A stretch of DNA of 60,215 bases. Origin: Pedosphaera sp. Lineage in GTDB: Bacteria > Verrucomicrobiota > Verrucomicrobiia > Limisphaerales > Pedosphaeraceae. Location of the stretch: NCBI GenBank assembly GCA_028293325.1, contig JAQGPA010000112.1:1-60215 (forward strand), in the 5' to 3' direction. A program made the translations under genes and the position numbers. Of the stretch, positions 51,313 to 60,215 are shown one piece after another. Within the stretch, counting starts at the first letter, position 1. The number at the start of each line of letters is the position of its first letter. The notes beneath the pieces were generated by a model, which saw nothing but the letters and a program-made list of their open reading frames with translations, was not told the DNA's origin and ran no database searches.

Positions 51313-52200
51313 ATGCTGACCCTCGAATATCTCGCCGAATTGCTCGCCCAACATCGCGCCGCCGCGGCGGCCCGCGTCCGGGAATTTGCCATCGGCGGCA
51401 AACCGTTTGCGTTCAACTCCCGCCCGGCGGTCATGGGCGTCATCAATCTTTCAACGGATTCGTGGTACCGCGAAAGCGTCTGCCTCACTGCCGACCAGGC
51501 GATCCAACGCGGCAAGGTTCTGCACGAACAGGGGGCGGACATCATTGATGTGGGCGCGGAATCGACCCTCGCCCACGCGGCGCGGCTGGATGAGACCGGC
51601 CAGAACAGCAAGTTGCTGCCGGTCATTCGCGGATTGCGCGCGGCCAATCTCCTGGTCTCCGTGGAGACCTACCAACCCGCCGTGACACGCGCCTGCCTGG
51701 AAGCGGGCGCCAATGTCCTGAATCTCACCGGCAATGACGGCACGGACGAACTCTTCCGCATGGTCGCCGCGCACGATGCCGCAGTGATCATCTGTTATGT
51801 GCAGGGCAAAAATGTCCGCGAGGTGGACGATTTTGATTTCAGCGCCGACACGACCGGCCTGATGCGCGATTACTTCACCCGCCAGATAGATGTCGCCATG
51901 CGCTACGGCGTGGAAAAGATTTTCATCGATCCCGGCCTCGGCTTCTATTATCGCAATCTTCAGGATAGCGCCGTGCGCGTGCGCCATCAAATGACCACGT
52001 TCCTGAATACGTTCCGGCTGCGCGAACTCGGCTTTCCCATCTGCCACGCGCTGCCCCACGCCTTCGAATATTTTGGCGATGAAGTGCGTTGCGCGGAGCC
52101 GTTTTTCGCGGTGCTCGCGGCGCTGGGCAAGACCGACCTGTTCCGCACGCATGAAGTCCCGCGCATCCGCGCGGTGCTGGAAACGCTGAAAGCATTCTAA
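51313..52200 (+). CDS. Dihydropteroate synthase-like TIM-barrel protein
   Basis: 295 residues. Barrel strands match DHPS: VMGVINLSTDSW, GADIIDVGAEST, VSVETYQPAVTRACLEAGAN, NLTGNDGT and IDPGLGF. The usual SRK motif that binds pterin and pyrophosphate near the C-terminus is replaced by LPHAFEYF, and the N-P-D-S-F loop is ST-D-SW. It may be a DHPS paralogue with a different substrate. There is no folate gene nearby, and it directly follows tRNA-Arg copy 2. Confidence 0.72.
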   Translation: MLTLEYLAELLAQHRAAAAARVREFAIGGKPFAFNSRPAVMGVINLSTDSWYRESVCLTADQAIQRGKVLHEQGADIIDVGAESTLAHAARLDETGQNSKLLPVIRGLRAANLLVSVETYQPAVTRACLEAGANVLNLTGNDGTDELFRMVAAHDAAVIICYVQGKNVREVDDFDFSADTTGLMRDYFTRQIDVAMRYGVEKIFIDPGLGFYYRNLQDSAVRVRHQMTTFLNTFRLRELGFPICHALPHAFEYFGDEVRCAEPFFAVLAALGKTDLFRTHEVPRIRAVLETLKAF

Positions 52201-52302
52201 GTTCTGTTTGGATTGCCTTCCTTCTATCGGTTGCCAATCCCGGGCAGATGTGGCATTCTCTTCAAATCAGTCCCAAACCCTAAACCCTGTGTGCCTGTGA
52301 TT

Positions 52303-55300
52303 ATGTACCGTTTGCGTTTTACCTGTGCCCTGCTCGTCGGCTGTCTTTTTTTCTCAGACCCTGTCACCACATCCGCTCAATCTGCCACCTACAAGGTACT
52401 GGTCTTCTCCAAGACCGCCGGCTTTCGCCACGACTGCATTCCCAACGGCATCGCCGCCATCCAAGCGCTCGGTGCCACCAATAATTTTTCCGTGGACGCC
52501 ACCGAGGATGACACCCTCTTCACCGACGCCAATCTCGCCCAATACAAGGCCGTCATTTTTCTCTGCACCACTGGCGATATTCTCACCGATACCGAGCAAG
52601 CCGTTTTTCAACGCTACATTGAGGCCGGCGGCGGCTGGGTGGGCATCCATTCCGCAGCCGACACCGAATATGCCTGGCCATGGTATGGCGGCTTGCTGGG
52701 CGCTTACTTCTCGAGTCATCCTGCCATTCAACAAGCCACCATAAAAGTCGCCGACCGCGTCAATCCCTCCACCAGCATGCTCCCGAAGCGCTGGGTGCGC
52801 ACCGACGAATGGTATAGCTTCCAGACCAATCCTCGTGGCACGGTCCAGGTGCTCGCCACCCTCGATGAAACCACCTACACCGGTGGCACCAATGGCTTCG
52901 ATCATCCCCTCATCTGGTGTCATACTTATGATGGCGGACGCGCTTGGTACACTGCCATCGGCCACACTCAGCAAAGCTATACGGAACCGTTGTTCCTGGC
53001 CCATTTGCTGGGCGGCATCCAATTCGCCGCCGGTGTCAAACCCGCCGACGTCGGCGGCATGATTGATTCAAATTATCAAAAGGTGATCCTGGACAACGCG
53101 CCCTCCGATCCGATGGAACTGGCCGTGGCGGCCGATGGCCGCGTGTTCTACGCCGAGCGCGCCGGGAACGTAAAAGTCTTCAAGCCAAATACTTCCTCCA
53201 TTGTCATCGCCGGTCACATTGATGTTGAAACCTTGATCGAGGATGGCTTGTTGGGCATCACCTTGGACCCCGGCTTCAGCACGAACAACTGGCTCTACCT
53301 GTTCTACTCGCCGACAGGCACCAACTCCGAGCAGCACATTTCCCGATTCACCGTGGTCGGTGATACCCTGGATCTGAACTCGGAAAAGATTCTGCTCCGC
53401 ATCGCCACCCAACGCCTCGAATGCTGCCACTCGTCCGGTTCCCTCTTTATGCACACCAACGGCGATCTTTACATCTCCGCTGGCGACAACAGCAACCCGT
53501 TCAGCTCAGACGGATACGCGCCGGTGGATGAGCAGTCAGGGCGTTCCGCGTGGGATGCCCAAAAATCCGCCGCCAACGAAAACGATTTGCGCGGCAAAAT
53601 TCTACGGATTCATCCCCAACCGGATGGCACCTATACTATTCCCAGCGGGAATCTGTTTCCGCCGGGCACACCGCAAACGCGGCCGGAAATTTACATCATG
53701 GGCTGCCGCAATCCTTTTCGCATGGCGGTGGACGAGGGGACGGGCTGGTTGTATTGGGGCGAAGTCGGTCCGGACGCCAACGCCGACGCTCCGTCGCGCG
53801 GGCCGAAGGGTTACGACGAATGGAACCAGGCGCGCAGCGCGGGCAATTACGGCTGGCCCTATTTCGTCGCGGATAACAAGCCTTATGTGGATTACGATTT
53901 TGCCACCAGCAATTCTTTCGCGCCTTTCGACCCCAACGCGCCCGTCAACGATTCGCCCAACAACACCGGCCCCACCAACCTGCCGCCCGCCCGCCCCGCC
54001 TGGATTTGGTATCCGTACGATAACTCCACCAATTTCCCCGAGCTAAACGCGCTCGGCTTGGGCGCGTCCGGTGGTCGCACCGCCATGGGCGGCCCGACAT
54101 ATTATTACAAGACCAACGGCACCTCGCCGCACAAGCTGTCGGCGTATTTCGACAGCACGCTTTTCATCTGGGAGTGGTCCCGCAATTTCATCAAAGAGGT
54201 CAAACTCGACGATGACGGCAGTGTGCTGAAAATCAATCCGTTCCTGCCCACCTTTATGTTCAACCGGCCGATGGACTTGAAAATCGGCCCGGACGGTCTG
54301 CTGTATTTGATTGAATGGGGCACCGGCTTCGGCGGCGGCAACCCCAATGCTAAAATTTCCCGCATCGAATACGTTGGCGGCATCCACGCTCCCGTCGCCG
54401 TGGCCGCTGCAGTTCCGGACAGCGGTTCCGCGCCCTTGACCGTGCAGTTTTCCAGCGCCGGCACGTACGCGCCCGACCCCGGTGATTCCTATAGCCTTGC
54501 GTGGAGTTTCTTCGGCGACGGCACGACCAACTCGACCGCGCCCAATCCGACCTTCACCTACACCAACGCGGGCAACTATTCGGCGCAACTCATCGTCAAT
54601 GACATCCAAGGCAACCAGGCCGTGGCCAACGTCGCCATCTCCGTTGGTAACAACAAACCGGTTGTCACCATCCTGTCGCCGCCCAATGGCGCGATCTTTG
54701 ATTGGGGCAAGGCGCTGGCCTATCAACTCAGCGTTTTTGACAAGGAAGACGGCAGCACCACGAATGGCACCATCCCCTGCGCGAATGTCATTGCCGCCCC
54801 ATCGCTTGGACACAATGACCATTCGCATCCTCAGGGCCAGTTCGCCGGCTGTTCCGGCGTCTTCACCGCTCCCATCAACACGGACGCCGACAGCGACAAC
54901 CTGTTCCTGGTCCTGAACGCCACGTACATGGACCAAGGCGCGCCCGGCGTCGCGCCGGTTTTGGGTAAGGCCACCTACATATTTCAGCCGCGGCACAAGC
55001 AGGCCGAATTTTTCAGCAGCAGCAGCGGCGGCTTGACCAACGCGCCGACAGGCGATCCCGCGGGCGGCGGCCTGGACAGGGCGAACATCGCTCACGGCTC
55101 GTACATCACCTTCAACCCGGTCAACTTGACGAATATCAACGCGATCACCTACCGCGTCGCTTCAAGTTTGGGAGGCCGCATCGAGGCGCACCTGGACTCG
55201 GCCGCCGGGCCGCTGATCAGCACTGCTAACGTGCCGTTCACCGGTGGGGCTTATACCAATCTGACCGTGCCGGTTGCCGATCCGGGCGGCACGCATGCTC

Positions 55301-57543
55301 TTTATCTCGTGTTCCTGCGCAACCCGGGTGACATCAATTTGTTTGTGGTCAACTGGCTCGAGTTCCAAGGACCCGGCCTTTCGCTGAGTCCAACGCCTTT
55401 TGGCGGCCAGGCTCGCGCCATTCCCGGCATCATCCAGGCCGAGGACTTCGACAATGGCGGTGAGGGCGTGGCTTATCACGACACCGATGCAGCCAATAAT
55501 GGCGGTCAATATCGCACCAACGAGGCCGTGGATATCCAAGCGACCATTGATACCGGCGGGGGTTACGACGTTGCCTGGGCCTACGCCGGCGAATGGCTTG
55601 ATTATTCGGTCAACGTCGGTGTCGCCGGTATTTACACACTCGGAACGCGGGTGTCGTCGCAAGGCGGCGGCGGGGCGTTTCATCTGGAGATCAACGGTGC
55701 GAACAAGACCGGTCCTCAATTCGTCCCCAACACCGGCAACTCGCAGAGTTGGGTGACTTTAAGCATAACCAATGTGCTCCTGGATCCCGGCCCGCAAACC
55801 CTGCGTCTGGTAATGGATACCAATGGCGCTTCCGGCTCCGTTGGCAATTTCAATTTCATGCAAGCCACCCTTACGCTTAGCAACACTCCGCCCACGATCA
55901 GCCTGACCGCGCCGGCTGACCAAGCCGTCCTTTCCGCAGGCGGGGACATCATTGTCAGCGCCAATGCCGCCGACGTTGACGGCTCCGTCACGCGGGTGGA
56001 TTTTTTTGGCAGCGGTTTTTCCATTGGCACGGATACGAACGCGCCGTACTCCATCACCTGGAGCAATGTTCCGGCCGGAAATTATTTAGTTACGGCGCGC
56101 GCCACGGACAACATCGGCAATACCACCTCGGCCACTCCCCGCACGATCCGCGTCATCAATGGCGCAACGCCCTTTACCGGTTTTCCAAAGACCGTCCCGG
56201 GAACCATTCAGTTTGAGGATTTTGACAATGGCGGTGAAGGCGTGGCTTATCACGACTACGACCCCAGCAACAACGGCGGGCAATATCGCAACACCGGAGT
56301 GGATATTGAGACGGCCAACGATACCGGAGGCGGCTTCGATGTCGGCTGGACCGGGGCAGGCGAATGGCTGAAATACACGATCAATGCCGCCGTGGATGGC
56401 CTATATACCCTCCAAATCCGCACGGCGTCGAGCGGCAATGCCGGGGCGTTTCACATTGAATTTGACGGCGTGAACAGAACCGGCCCCCTCACCAATTCCG
56501 ACAGCGGCGGCTGGCAAACCTGGCGGAATTTGACCAAGACCGGCATCAGTCTCACCGCCGGGCCGCACGTGATGGCCTTGGTTGAGGACTCCTCCGGCAC
56601 CAATGGGTCGACGGGGAATTTCAATTATATCACGCTGAGCGCCACGGCCACCAACCAACCGCCCGTGCTGGTGCACCGCTACAGTTTCAGCGAGCCTGCC
56701 GGTTCGAACACCGCGACCGACTCCGTGGGCCAGGCCAACGGAACGGTGATTGGCGGCGCGGCCTTCAACGGCAGTGGCCAGCTCAGTCTGCTGGGAACCA
56801 ACGGATACGTGAATCTGCCGAACGGTCTCATTTCGAGCCTTACCAGCCTTACCATTGAAGCCTGGGTCACCTGGAATGGCGGCGGAGTCTGGCAACGCCT
56901 TTTTGATTTTGGCAGCAATAGCAATGGCGAAAACAACCAAGGCACTGGTCTGACCTATTTGATGCTGACGCCATTGTCCGTAAATTCCACGGGGGTGTGG
57001 CGCTTTGCGATCACCACCAATTCAGCGGGGAGCGAGTCCGCCCTCACCGGTTCCGCGGCGCTGCCTATCGGCCAGCAAGTCCACGTCGCTGTCACCTACG
57101 ATTTTGTCGCCGGCCTGGCCGCGGTGTATTTGAACGGACAGCAAGTGGCCACCGGCCCGGCCACGATTCCCTTGAGCGCGATCAATGACGTGAACGTGTG
57201 GTTGGGCCGCTCGAACTGGCCGGACCCTTACTTCAACGGCGTGTTTGATGAATTCCGCATTTATAGCGGCGTCCTCTCCGATACCCAGGTCGCGGCCAGC
57301 TTTGTGGCGGGACCAAATATGACTTCCGGCACGCATCCGCTGCTCGAGGTTGTGCTCTCTGGCAATACGGTCCAGCTCTCCTGGCCAACCAACGCTTCAG
57401 GCTTCAACCTGGAAAGCGCAACCAACCTTCAGCCGGTGGCGATTTGGAATCCTGTAACCAATGTTCCCGTACCCCTAAACGGCGCAGCCACCGTCACACT
57501 CCCCATTACCAATGCGAGCCGCTTTTTCCGGCTGCGCCAATAA
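52303..57543 (+). CDS. Giant secreted protein: ThuA, sugar dehydrogenase, PKD, CBM6, LamG
   Basis: 1746 residues from ATG 52303 (MYRLRFTCALLVGCLFFSDP), which begins the signal peptide. Domains in order: ThuA-like amidotransferase-fold (about 28-245; VLVFSKTAGFRH, GGGWVGIHSAADTEY), PQQ-type glucose/sorbosone dehydrogenase propeller (about 265-705; LLGITLDPGF, GDLYISAGDN, NYGWPY), PKD (about 715-790), a CBM6-like module (about 1032-1186), an Ig-like domain (about 1194-1282), a second CBM6-like module (about 1286-1446), LamG (about 1456-1670) and the tail LSWPTNASGFNLESATNLQP with FFRLRQ. The combination points to extracellular carbohydrate oxidation. It converges with the next gene, 6 nt away. 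Confidence 0.9.
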   Translation: MYRLRFTCALLVGCLFFSDPVTTSAQSATYKVLVFSKTAGFRHDCIPNGIAAIQALGATNNFSVDATEDDTLFTDANLAQYKAVIFLCTTGDILTDTEQAVFQRYIEAGGGWVGIHSAADTEYAWPWYGGLLGAYFSSHPAIQQATIKVADRVNPSTSMLPKRWVRTDEWYSFQTNPRGTVQVLATLDETTYTGGTNGFDHPLIWCHTYDGGRAWYTAIGHTQQSYTEPLFLAHLLGGIQFAAGVKPADVGGMIDSNYQKVILDNAPSDPMELAVAADGRVFYAERAGNVKVFKPNTSSIVIAGHIDVETLIEDGLLGITLDPGFSTNNWLYLFYSPTGTNSEQHISRFTVVGDTLDLNSEKILLRIATQRLECCHSSGSLFMHTNGDLYISAGDNSNPFSSDGYAPVDEQSGRSAWDAQKSAANENDLRGKILRIHPQPDGTYTIPSGNLFPPGTPQTRPEIYIMGCRNPFRMAVDEGTGWLYWGEVGPDANADAPSRGPKGYDEWNQARSAGNYGWPYFVADNKPYVDYDFATSNSFAPFDPNAPVNDSPNNTGPTNLPPARPAWIWYPYDNSTNFPELNALGLGASGGRTAMGGPTYYYKTNGTSPHKLSAYFDSTLFIWEWSRNFIKEVKLDDDGSVLKINPFLPTFMFNRPMDLKIGPDGLLYLIEWGTGFGGGNPNAKISRIEYVGGIHAPVAVAAAVPDSGSAPLTVQFSSAGTYAPDPGDSYSLAWSFFGDGTTNSTAPNPTFTYTNAGNYSAQLIVNDIQGNQAVANVAISVGNNKPVVTILSPPNGAIFDWGKALAYQLSVFDKEDGSTTNGTIPCANVIAAPSLGHNDHSHPQGQFAGCSGVFTAPINTDADSDNLFLVLNATYMDQGAPGVAPVLGKATYIFQPRHKQAEFFSSSSGGLTNAPTGDPAGGGLDRANIAHGSYITFNPVNLTNINAITYRVASSLGGRIEAHLDSAAGPLISTANVPFTGGAYTNLTVPVADPGGTHALYLVFLRNPGDINLFVVNWLEFQGPGLSLSPTPFGGQARAIPGIIQAEDFDNGGEGVAYHDTDAANNGGQYRTNEAVDIQATIDTGGGYDVAWAYAGEWLDYSVNVGVAGIYTLGTRVSSQGGGGAFHLEINGANKTGPQFVPNTGNSQSWVTLSITNVLLDPGPQTLRLVMDTNGASGSVGNFNFMQATLTLSNTPPTISLTAPADQAVLSAGGDIIVSANAADVDGSVTRVDFFGSGFSIGTDTNAPYSITWSNVPAGNYLVTARATDNIGNTTSATPRTIRVINGATPFTGFPKTVPGTIQFEDFDNGGEGVAYHDYDPSNNGGQYRNTGVDIETANDTGGGFDVGWTGAGEWLKYTINAAVDGLYTLQIRTASSGNAGAFHIEFDGVNRTGPLTNSDSGGWQTWRNLTKTGISLTAGPHVMALVEDSSGTNGSTGNFNYITLSATATNQPPVLVHRYSFSEPAGSNTATDSVGQANGTVIGGAAFNGSGQLSLLGTNGYVNLPNGLISSLTSLTIEAWVTWNGGGVWQRLFDFGSNSNGENNQGTGLTYLMLTPLSVNSTGVWRFAITTNSAGSESALTGSAALPIGQQVHVAVTYDFVAGLAAVYLNGQQVATGPATIPLSAINDVNVWLGRSNWPDPYFNGVFDEFRIYSGVLSDTQVAASFVAGPNMTSGTHPLLEVVLSGNTVQLSWPTNASGFNLESATNLQPVAIWNPVTNVPVPLNGAATVTLPITNASRFFRLRQ

Positions 57544-57549
57544 CCCGAG

Positions 57550-58539
57550 TTACGGGGATGGCTGGCAAAGGAAGACCCCTTCCTCCCCAGAGCGAGTGAT
57601 CCATTGTTCCAACACCGCCAGGCGCTGTTGTGCGAGAAGGGTGTGGACACGGTCTGGCGTGTGGCGATAGGAAAAGAATAAACGGATGCTTTCGCCGGTG
57701 CGAAAAGCAAAGCTCTCCTCAGCCACGGCAATCTGGCGCAGGCGTTGGAAATGAAAATAAGCTGCCACCCGTTTCAATCCGCTGCCGGCCGGGTCATCCT
57801 CGATGGTGAAACGGAGTTCGCCGTCAGCCGGTTCCACGCCTAGGTCGAGCAGGAAGGTCATGAGCCAATCGCGCGTTAAAGCATTATCGTAGAGCGGCAG
57901 GATGCGCTGGACGCCGGCGGTGTAATCGGGACCGGGCGCAAGGTTGGCGCTGAACAGCAGGTAATCGGTTGGGCGTAGCAGAGCGGCCAGCTTGGGAAGG
58001 ATAAGTTGCGGCTCGAAGTTCGGAATCATCCCAAAAAATGTAATCAGTCGGGCCGCCGCAGGCTCGGCCTGCTGGGCCAGGACTGCGGGGAGATCGTCCG
58101 CCGTGGCAAGGTCGCAAACCAGCGGGTGGCAATCCGCCGCGCCCACTATTGGCAACGCCGCCGCGCGCGCCACCAGCACCATCGCCACGCTGACATCGGA
58201 CGGAGTGTAAGCCACCCGTTTGCCCGCCGATTGGAGCAGACGCAGCAGACGCGCGTCCTTCTGCCCGCCGCCGCAACCGAGGCCGATCAAATGAACCGAG
58301 TTGGCTTCGATCCGCTGGGCTGAGGCCGTGAAGCTGGCGTCGTAAGTTGCCGCGCAGTCGTCATCGGTGCGCGACGGCGAGTAAGCCGCATGCAGCGCGA
58401 GCCACTTTTGCGTTTGCTTCACGCTGTCATAGTGGAACTTATGGTTCACCTGCCGCATCCGGAGCGACGCCAATAAATCGCGCCGCACGGCTTCAGGAAA
58501 CTGGCTGCTGTGAATGGTCACATTGACCGCGGATGACAT
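57550..58539 (-). CDS. EgtD-like SAM-dependent methyltransferase
   Basis: 329 residues, the size of histidine N-alpha-methyltransferase EgtD. KFHYDSVKQTQKWLALHAAY and SPSRTD match the EgtD N-domain; LIGLGCGGGQKDARLL is the SAM loop; TFFGMIPNF keeps the conserved Asn. The C-terminal substrate segment reads GESIRLFFSYRHT, whereas EgtD has an acidic residue two positions before the Ser; here it is Phe, so histidine may not be the substrate. No egtB-type oxygenase is nearby, so ergothioneine synthesis is not supported. Confidence 0.75.
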   Translation of the reverse strand: MSSAVNVTIHSSQFPEAVRRDLLASLRMRQVNHKFHYDSVKQTQKWLALHAAYSPSRTDDDCAATYDASFTASAQRIEANSVHLIGLGCGGGQKDARLLRLLQSAGKRVAYTPSDVSVAMVLVARAAALPIVGAADCHPLVCDLATADDLPAVLAQQAEPAAARLITFFGMIPNFEPQLILPKLAALLRPTDYLLFSANLAPGPDYTAGVQRILPLYDNALTRDWLMTFLLDLGVEPADGELRFTIEDDPAGSGLKRVAAYFHFQRLRQIAVAEESFAFRTGESIRLFFSYRHTPDRVHTLLAQQRLAVLEQWITRSGEEGVFLCQPSP

Positions 58540-58713
58540 GAGCTATTCTTGGCCCAACCACCCCGGCAAAACAAGTCCGCCCATGCCACGCCGTCCAGAT
58601 TGGCCGCGGCCACGCCTTTTCCCGCAACGCCCGGCTACGTACGTTTCCGGATGATTTCGCATTTCGTGCTTTCGTTGCGTTGACTTGGCAAAACCTGCCA
58701 TTATATTCGCCTC

Positions 58714-59475
58714 ATGAATTTTGATATTTCACACCTTCTGGAGCATTGGGATTATCAGCCCGGCCAAGTCGTGGTGCGGAAATTTACCGGCAAGGATGGA
58801 GTGCCTAAGATTCAGTTGCGCGTGGATTTGGGCCTGTTGCAGATGAACGCCGAAGGCCGGCCGGATGGCAAACGCCCGCTGGGTCATGCCTCCCTTTACG
58901 ATTTTTACCAGGCCCGGCTTTACAAGCACCTCGCCGAGAATGATGGCACTGACTCCGGTTTCATGCTCAAGGCGGAGGATTGCTCCAAGCTGCAGCTCGA
59001 AGCGTTGCAGTACCATCATCGCTATATCTGCCTGTTGCAACTGGAAGACTACGCCGGGGTGGTGCGCGACACTGAGCGCAATCTCGCGGTGTTCGAGTTC
59101 GTCCGCAAGCATGCCGAGTCCGAAGATCTTTCCTGGTCGGTCCAGCAATTCAAACCGCAATTGCTGATGATCCACACCCGGGCCAAGGCCACCGCCTTGC
59201 TGAGCACCAGTGATTACACTGCCGCCATCCGCCAGATCGAGGAAGGCATCACCAAAATCCGCGATTTCTACCGGGACCATGCCCGCGAGGAACTGATTGA
59301 TCAAAGCGGTGAAGTGATCTCCCTGCGCACCTGGCTGGAGGAAATCTCCGCCCAACGTCCGATCACCAAGCGCGAGCAATTGGAACAAGCGCTGAACGAC
59401 GCGGTGTCCAATGAGGATTATGAAAAGGCCGCGCAGATGCGCGACGCCTTGCGCAACCTCAAAACCTCAGAATAA
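58714..59475 (+). CDS. UvrB/UvrC-motif protein of unknown function
   Basis: 253 residues. The C-terminal 35 residues (TKREQLEQALNDAVSNEDYE then KAAQMRDAL) form a UvrB/UvrC helix-hairpin motif that pairs with another UVR domain. The first 200 residues are mainly helical, with a TPR-like stretch around HHRYICLLQLEDYAGVVRDT. Such proteins occur near YqeY in verrucomicrobia; 11 nt separates it from that gene. Upstream, 58540-58713 holds no gene. The function is unknown. Confidence 0.8.
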   Translation: MNFDISHLLEHWDYQPGQVVVRKFTGKDGVPKIQLRVDLGLLQMNAEGRPDGKRPLGHASLYDFYQARLYKHLAENDGTDSGFMLKAEDCSKLQLEALQYHHRYICLLQLEDYAGVVRDTERNLAVFEFVRKHAESEDLSWSVQQFKPQLLMIHTRAKATALLSTSDYTAAIRQIEEGITKIRDFYRDHAREELIDQSGEVISLRTWLEEISAQRPITKREQLEQALNDAVSNEDYEKAAQMRDALRNLKTSE

Positions 59476-59486
59476 GAACCATCATC

Positions 59487-59933
59487 ATGACCTTGCAGGA
59501 ACGACTCTCCCAGGAAATCAAGGCGGCCATGCTCGCCAAGGATGCCGACCGGCTTTCCACGTTGCGGATGTTGAAGTCCGCCATGGGTTACGCCCAGATC
59601 GAGCGCAAGACCGAGGCGCTCTCGGATACGGAAGTCGTTGCCCTCGTGCAAAAGGAAGTCAAGAAGCGCCGTGATTCCATCGAGCAATTTGATAAGGGCG
59701 GCCGCCCCGAGCTCGCCGACAAGGAAAAGCAGGAAATTGTGGTGCTCGAAGGCTTTTTGCCCAAGGCGCTTTCCGCCGAGGAATTGGAGAAATTGGTCCG
59801 CGCCACAATTCAGGAACTCGGTGCGACCAGCAAGAAGGACATGGGCCCGGTCATCAAGGCGGTTCAAGCGAAAGCGGCCGGTAGCGCGGATGGTAAGTCC
59901 GTTAGCTCCTTGGTTGGCAAATTGCTGCCTTAA
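59487..59933 (+). CDS. GatB/YqeY domain protein
   Basis: 148 residues, the normal size. MTLQERLSQEIKAAMLAKDA, LRMLKSAMGYAQIE, KKRRDSIEQFDKGGRPELAD, KQEIVVLEGFLP and GPVIKAVQAKAAGSADGKSV are all family blocks. The YqeY fold resembles the tail of the tRNA-dependent amidotransferase subunit GatB; its role is not settled. It is likely co-transcribed with the UvrB/UvrC-motif gene. Confidence 0.95.
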   Translation: MTLQERLSQEIKAAMLAKDADRLSTLRMLKSAMGYAQIERKTEALSDTEVVALVQKEVKKRRDSIEQFDKGGRPELADKEKQEIVVLEGFLPKALSAEELEKLVRATIQELGATSKKDMGPVIKAVQAKAAGSADGKSVSSLVGKLLP

Positions 59934-59943
59934 AAAATTCCGC

Positions 59944-60215
59944 CTATTGCTGCGGAAAAATCTGGTACAGCAGGAAATAAATCAGCACGCCCGTCACGGA
60001 GACATACATCCACAACGGCCAGGTCCAGCGGGCAATCTTCTTGTGCAACTCGTAGCGTTGCCTTAACCCCCGGCTCATCGTCATAAAAACCATCGGCACA
60101 ATCGTCACCGCCAAAATGGTGTGCGTGGTCAGCAGCGTCAGGTAAATGGGCCGGAACCACGCGGGATCGACGAACTTTGTCGGCCCCCGGTGCAGCGCGT
60201 AGGCGAGGTAAAAGT
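59944..60215 (-). CDS. DUF420 membrane protein (partial, start beyond the window)
   Basis: The last 89 codons on the minus strand read FYLAYALHRGPTKF, IYLTLLTTHTILAVTIVPMV, RYELHKKIARWTWPLWMYVS and VTGVLIYFLLYQIFPQQ before a stop at 59944. Three membrane segments with conserved histidines match DUF420/YozB-type proteins, which are linked to cytochrome c oxidase assembly or respiratory gene clusters. The 5' end lies outside the window. It converges with the YqeY gene, 10 nt away. Confidence 0.85.
   Translation of the reverse strand, partial: FYLAYALHRGPTKFVDPAWFRPIYLTLLTTHTILAVTIVPMVFMTMSRGLRQRYELHKKIARWTWPLWMYVSVTGVLIYFLLYQIFPQQ

Noticed and set aside
51313..52200. Label as functional folP
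   Set aside because: The SRK motif is missing, so folate synthesis is not supported by the sequence.
1..60215. CRISPR arrays, prophage, insertion sequences, rRNA operon
   Set aside because: No regularly spaced repeats, structural phage genes, transposases or rRNA sequence were seen on either strand.

Overview
This window looks like a chromosome segment of a Verrucomicrobiota bacterium (Pedosphaera/Limisphaerales-like). This is inferred from gene content, not from a marker gene. The signs are a prepilin-like protein with the [16 protein letters not shown] leader, very large secreted proteins (ThuA plus sugar dehydrogenase plus CBM6 plus LamG; an Ig-repeat protein; an FN3/propeller protein) that share a C-terminal tail ending in F/YRL, a clan GH-D alpha-galactosidase-like protein, a GH97 remnant, a DUF1080-type lifestyle without phage genes, and a mix of housekeeping genes in short operons.

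Layout. 1-5.2 kb: DUF192 lipoprotein, NAD synthetase nadE, a decayed GH97 3' end, a prepilin-like protein, and a NarL-type two-component pair. 5.2-11.2 kb: a long two-tier stem-loop followed by a tripartite heavy-metal RND efflux operon (TolC-like, HlyD-like, CzcA-like). 11.5-18.2 kb: a compact cluster of a PEP mutase/isocitrate lyase superfamily enzyme, a PLP aminotransferase, an ATP-grasp ligase, an MFS transporter and a gamma-glutamyltransferase lipoprotein. The last four are overlapping or 1 nt apart. This is the best candidate in the window for an undescribed system: it reads like a minimal pathway that makes a 2-oxo acid, aminates it, ligates it to something, exports it and trims it outside. 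The first enzyme carries a hybrid active-site motif (lyase-like KRC joined to the PEP-mutase SL-x-DG), so the chemistry cannot be assigned. 18.3-29.6 kb: housekeeping and small genes (hemL, ruvX, truA, trmL, PTS IIA, ankyrin protein, Hsp70, CoaB-like, a permease with a near-leaderless promoter, zinc-ribbon membrane proteins, NTF2-like, DUF5069).

29.5-51.3 kb is an accessory region shaped by duplication. A directly repeated segment of about 300 bp (DUF5069 5' end plus a short zinc-knuckle leader ORF) flanks a secreted propeller protein. A six-repeat Myb/SANT-like DNA-binding protein sits behind twin GCGCATGCGC palindromes. Two identical tRNA-Arg(TCT) genes 14.4 kb apart flank an alpha-galactosidase-like protein, a fragment of the neighbouring cytochrome c peroxidase gene, a DUF305-propeller protein, a CHASE8/PAS kinase pair, and a YfiR protein divergent from a TonB receptor. 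51.3-60.2 kb: a DHPS-like protein, a 1746-residue secreted protein, an EgtD-like methyltransferase, a UvrB/UvrC-motif protein, a GatB/YqeY protein, and a DUF420 membrane protein cut by the window edge.

All family calls are from reading motifs; no database search was run. I saw no integrase, transposase, CRISPR array, rRNA or phage structural gene.
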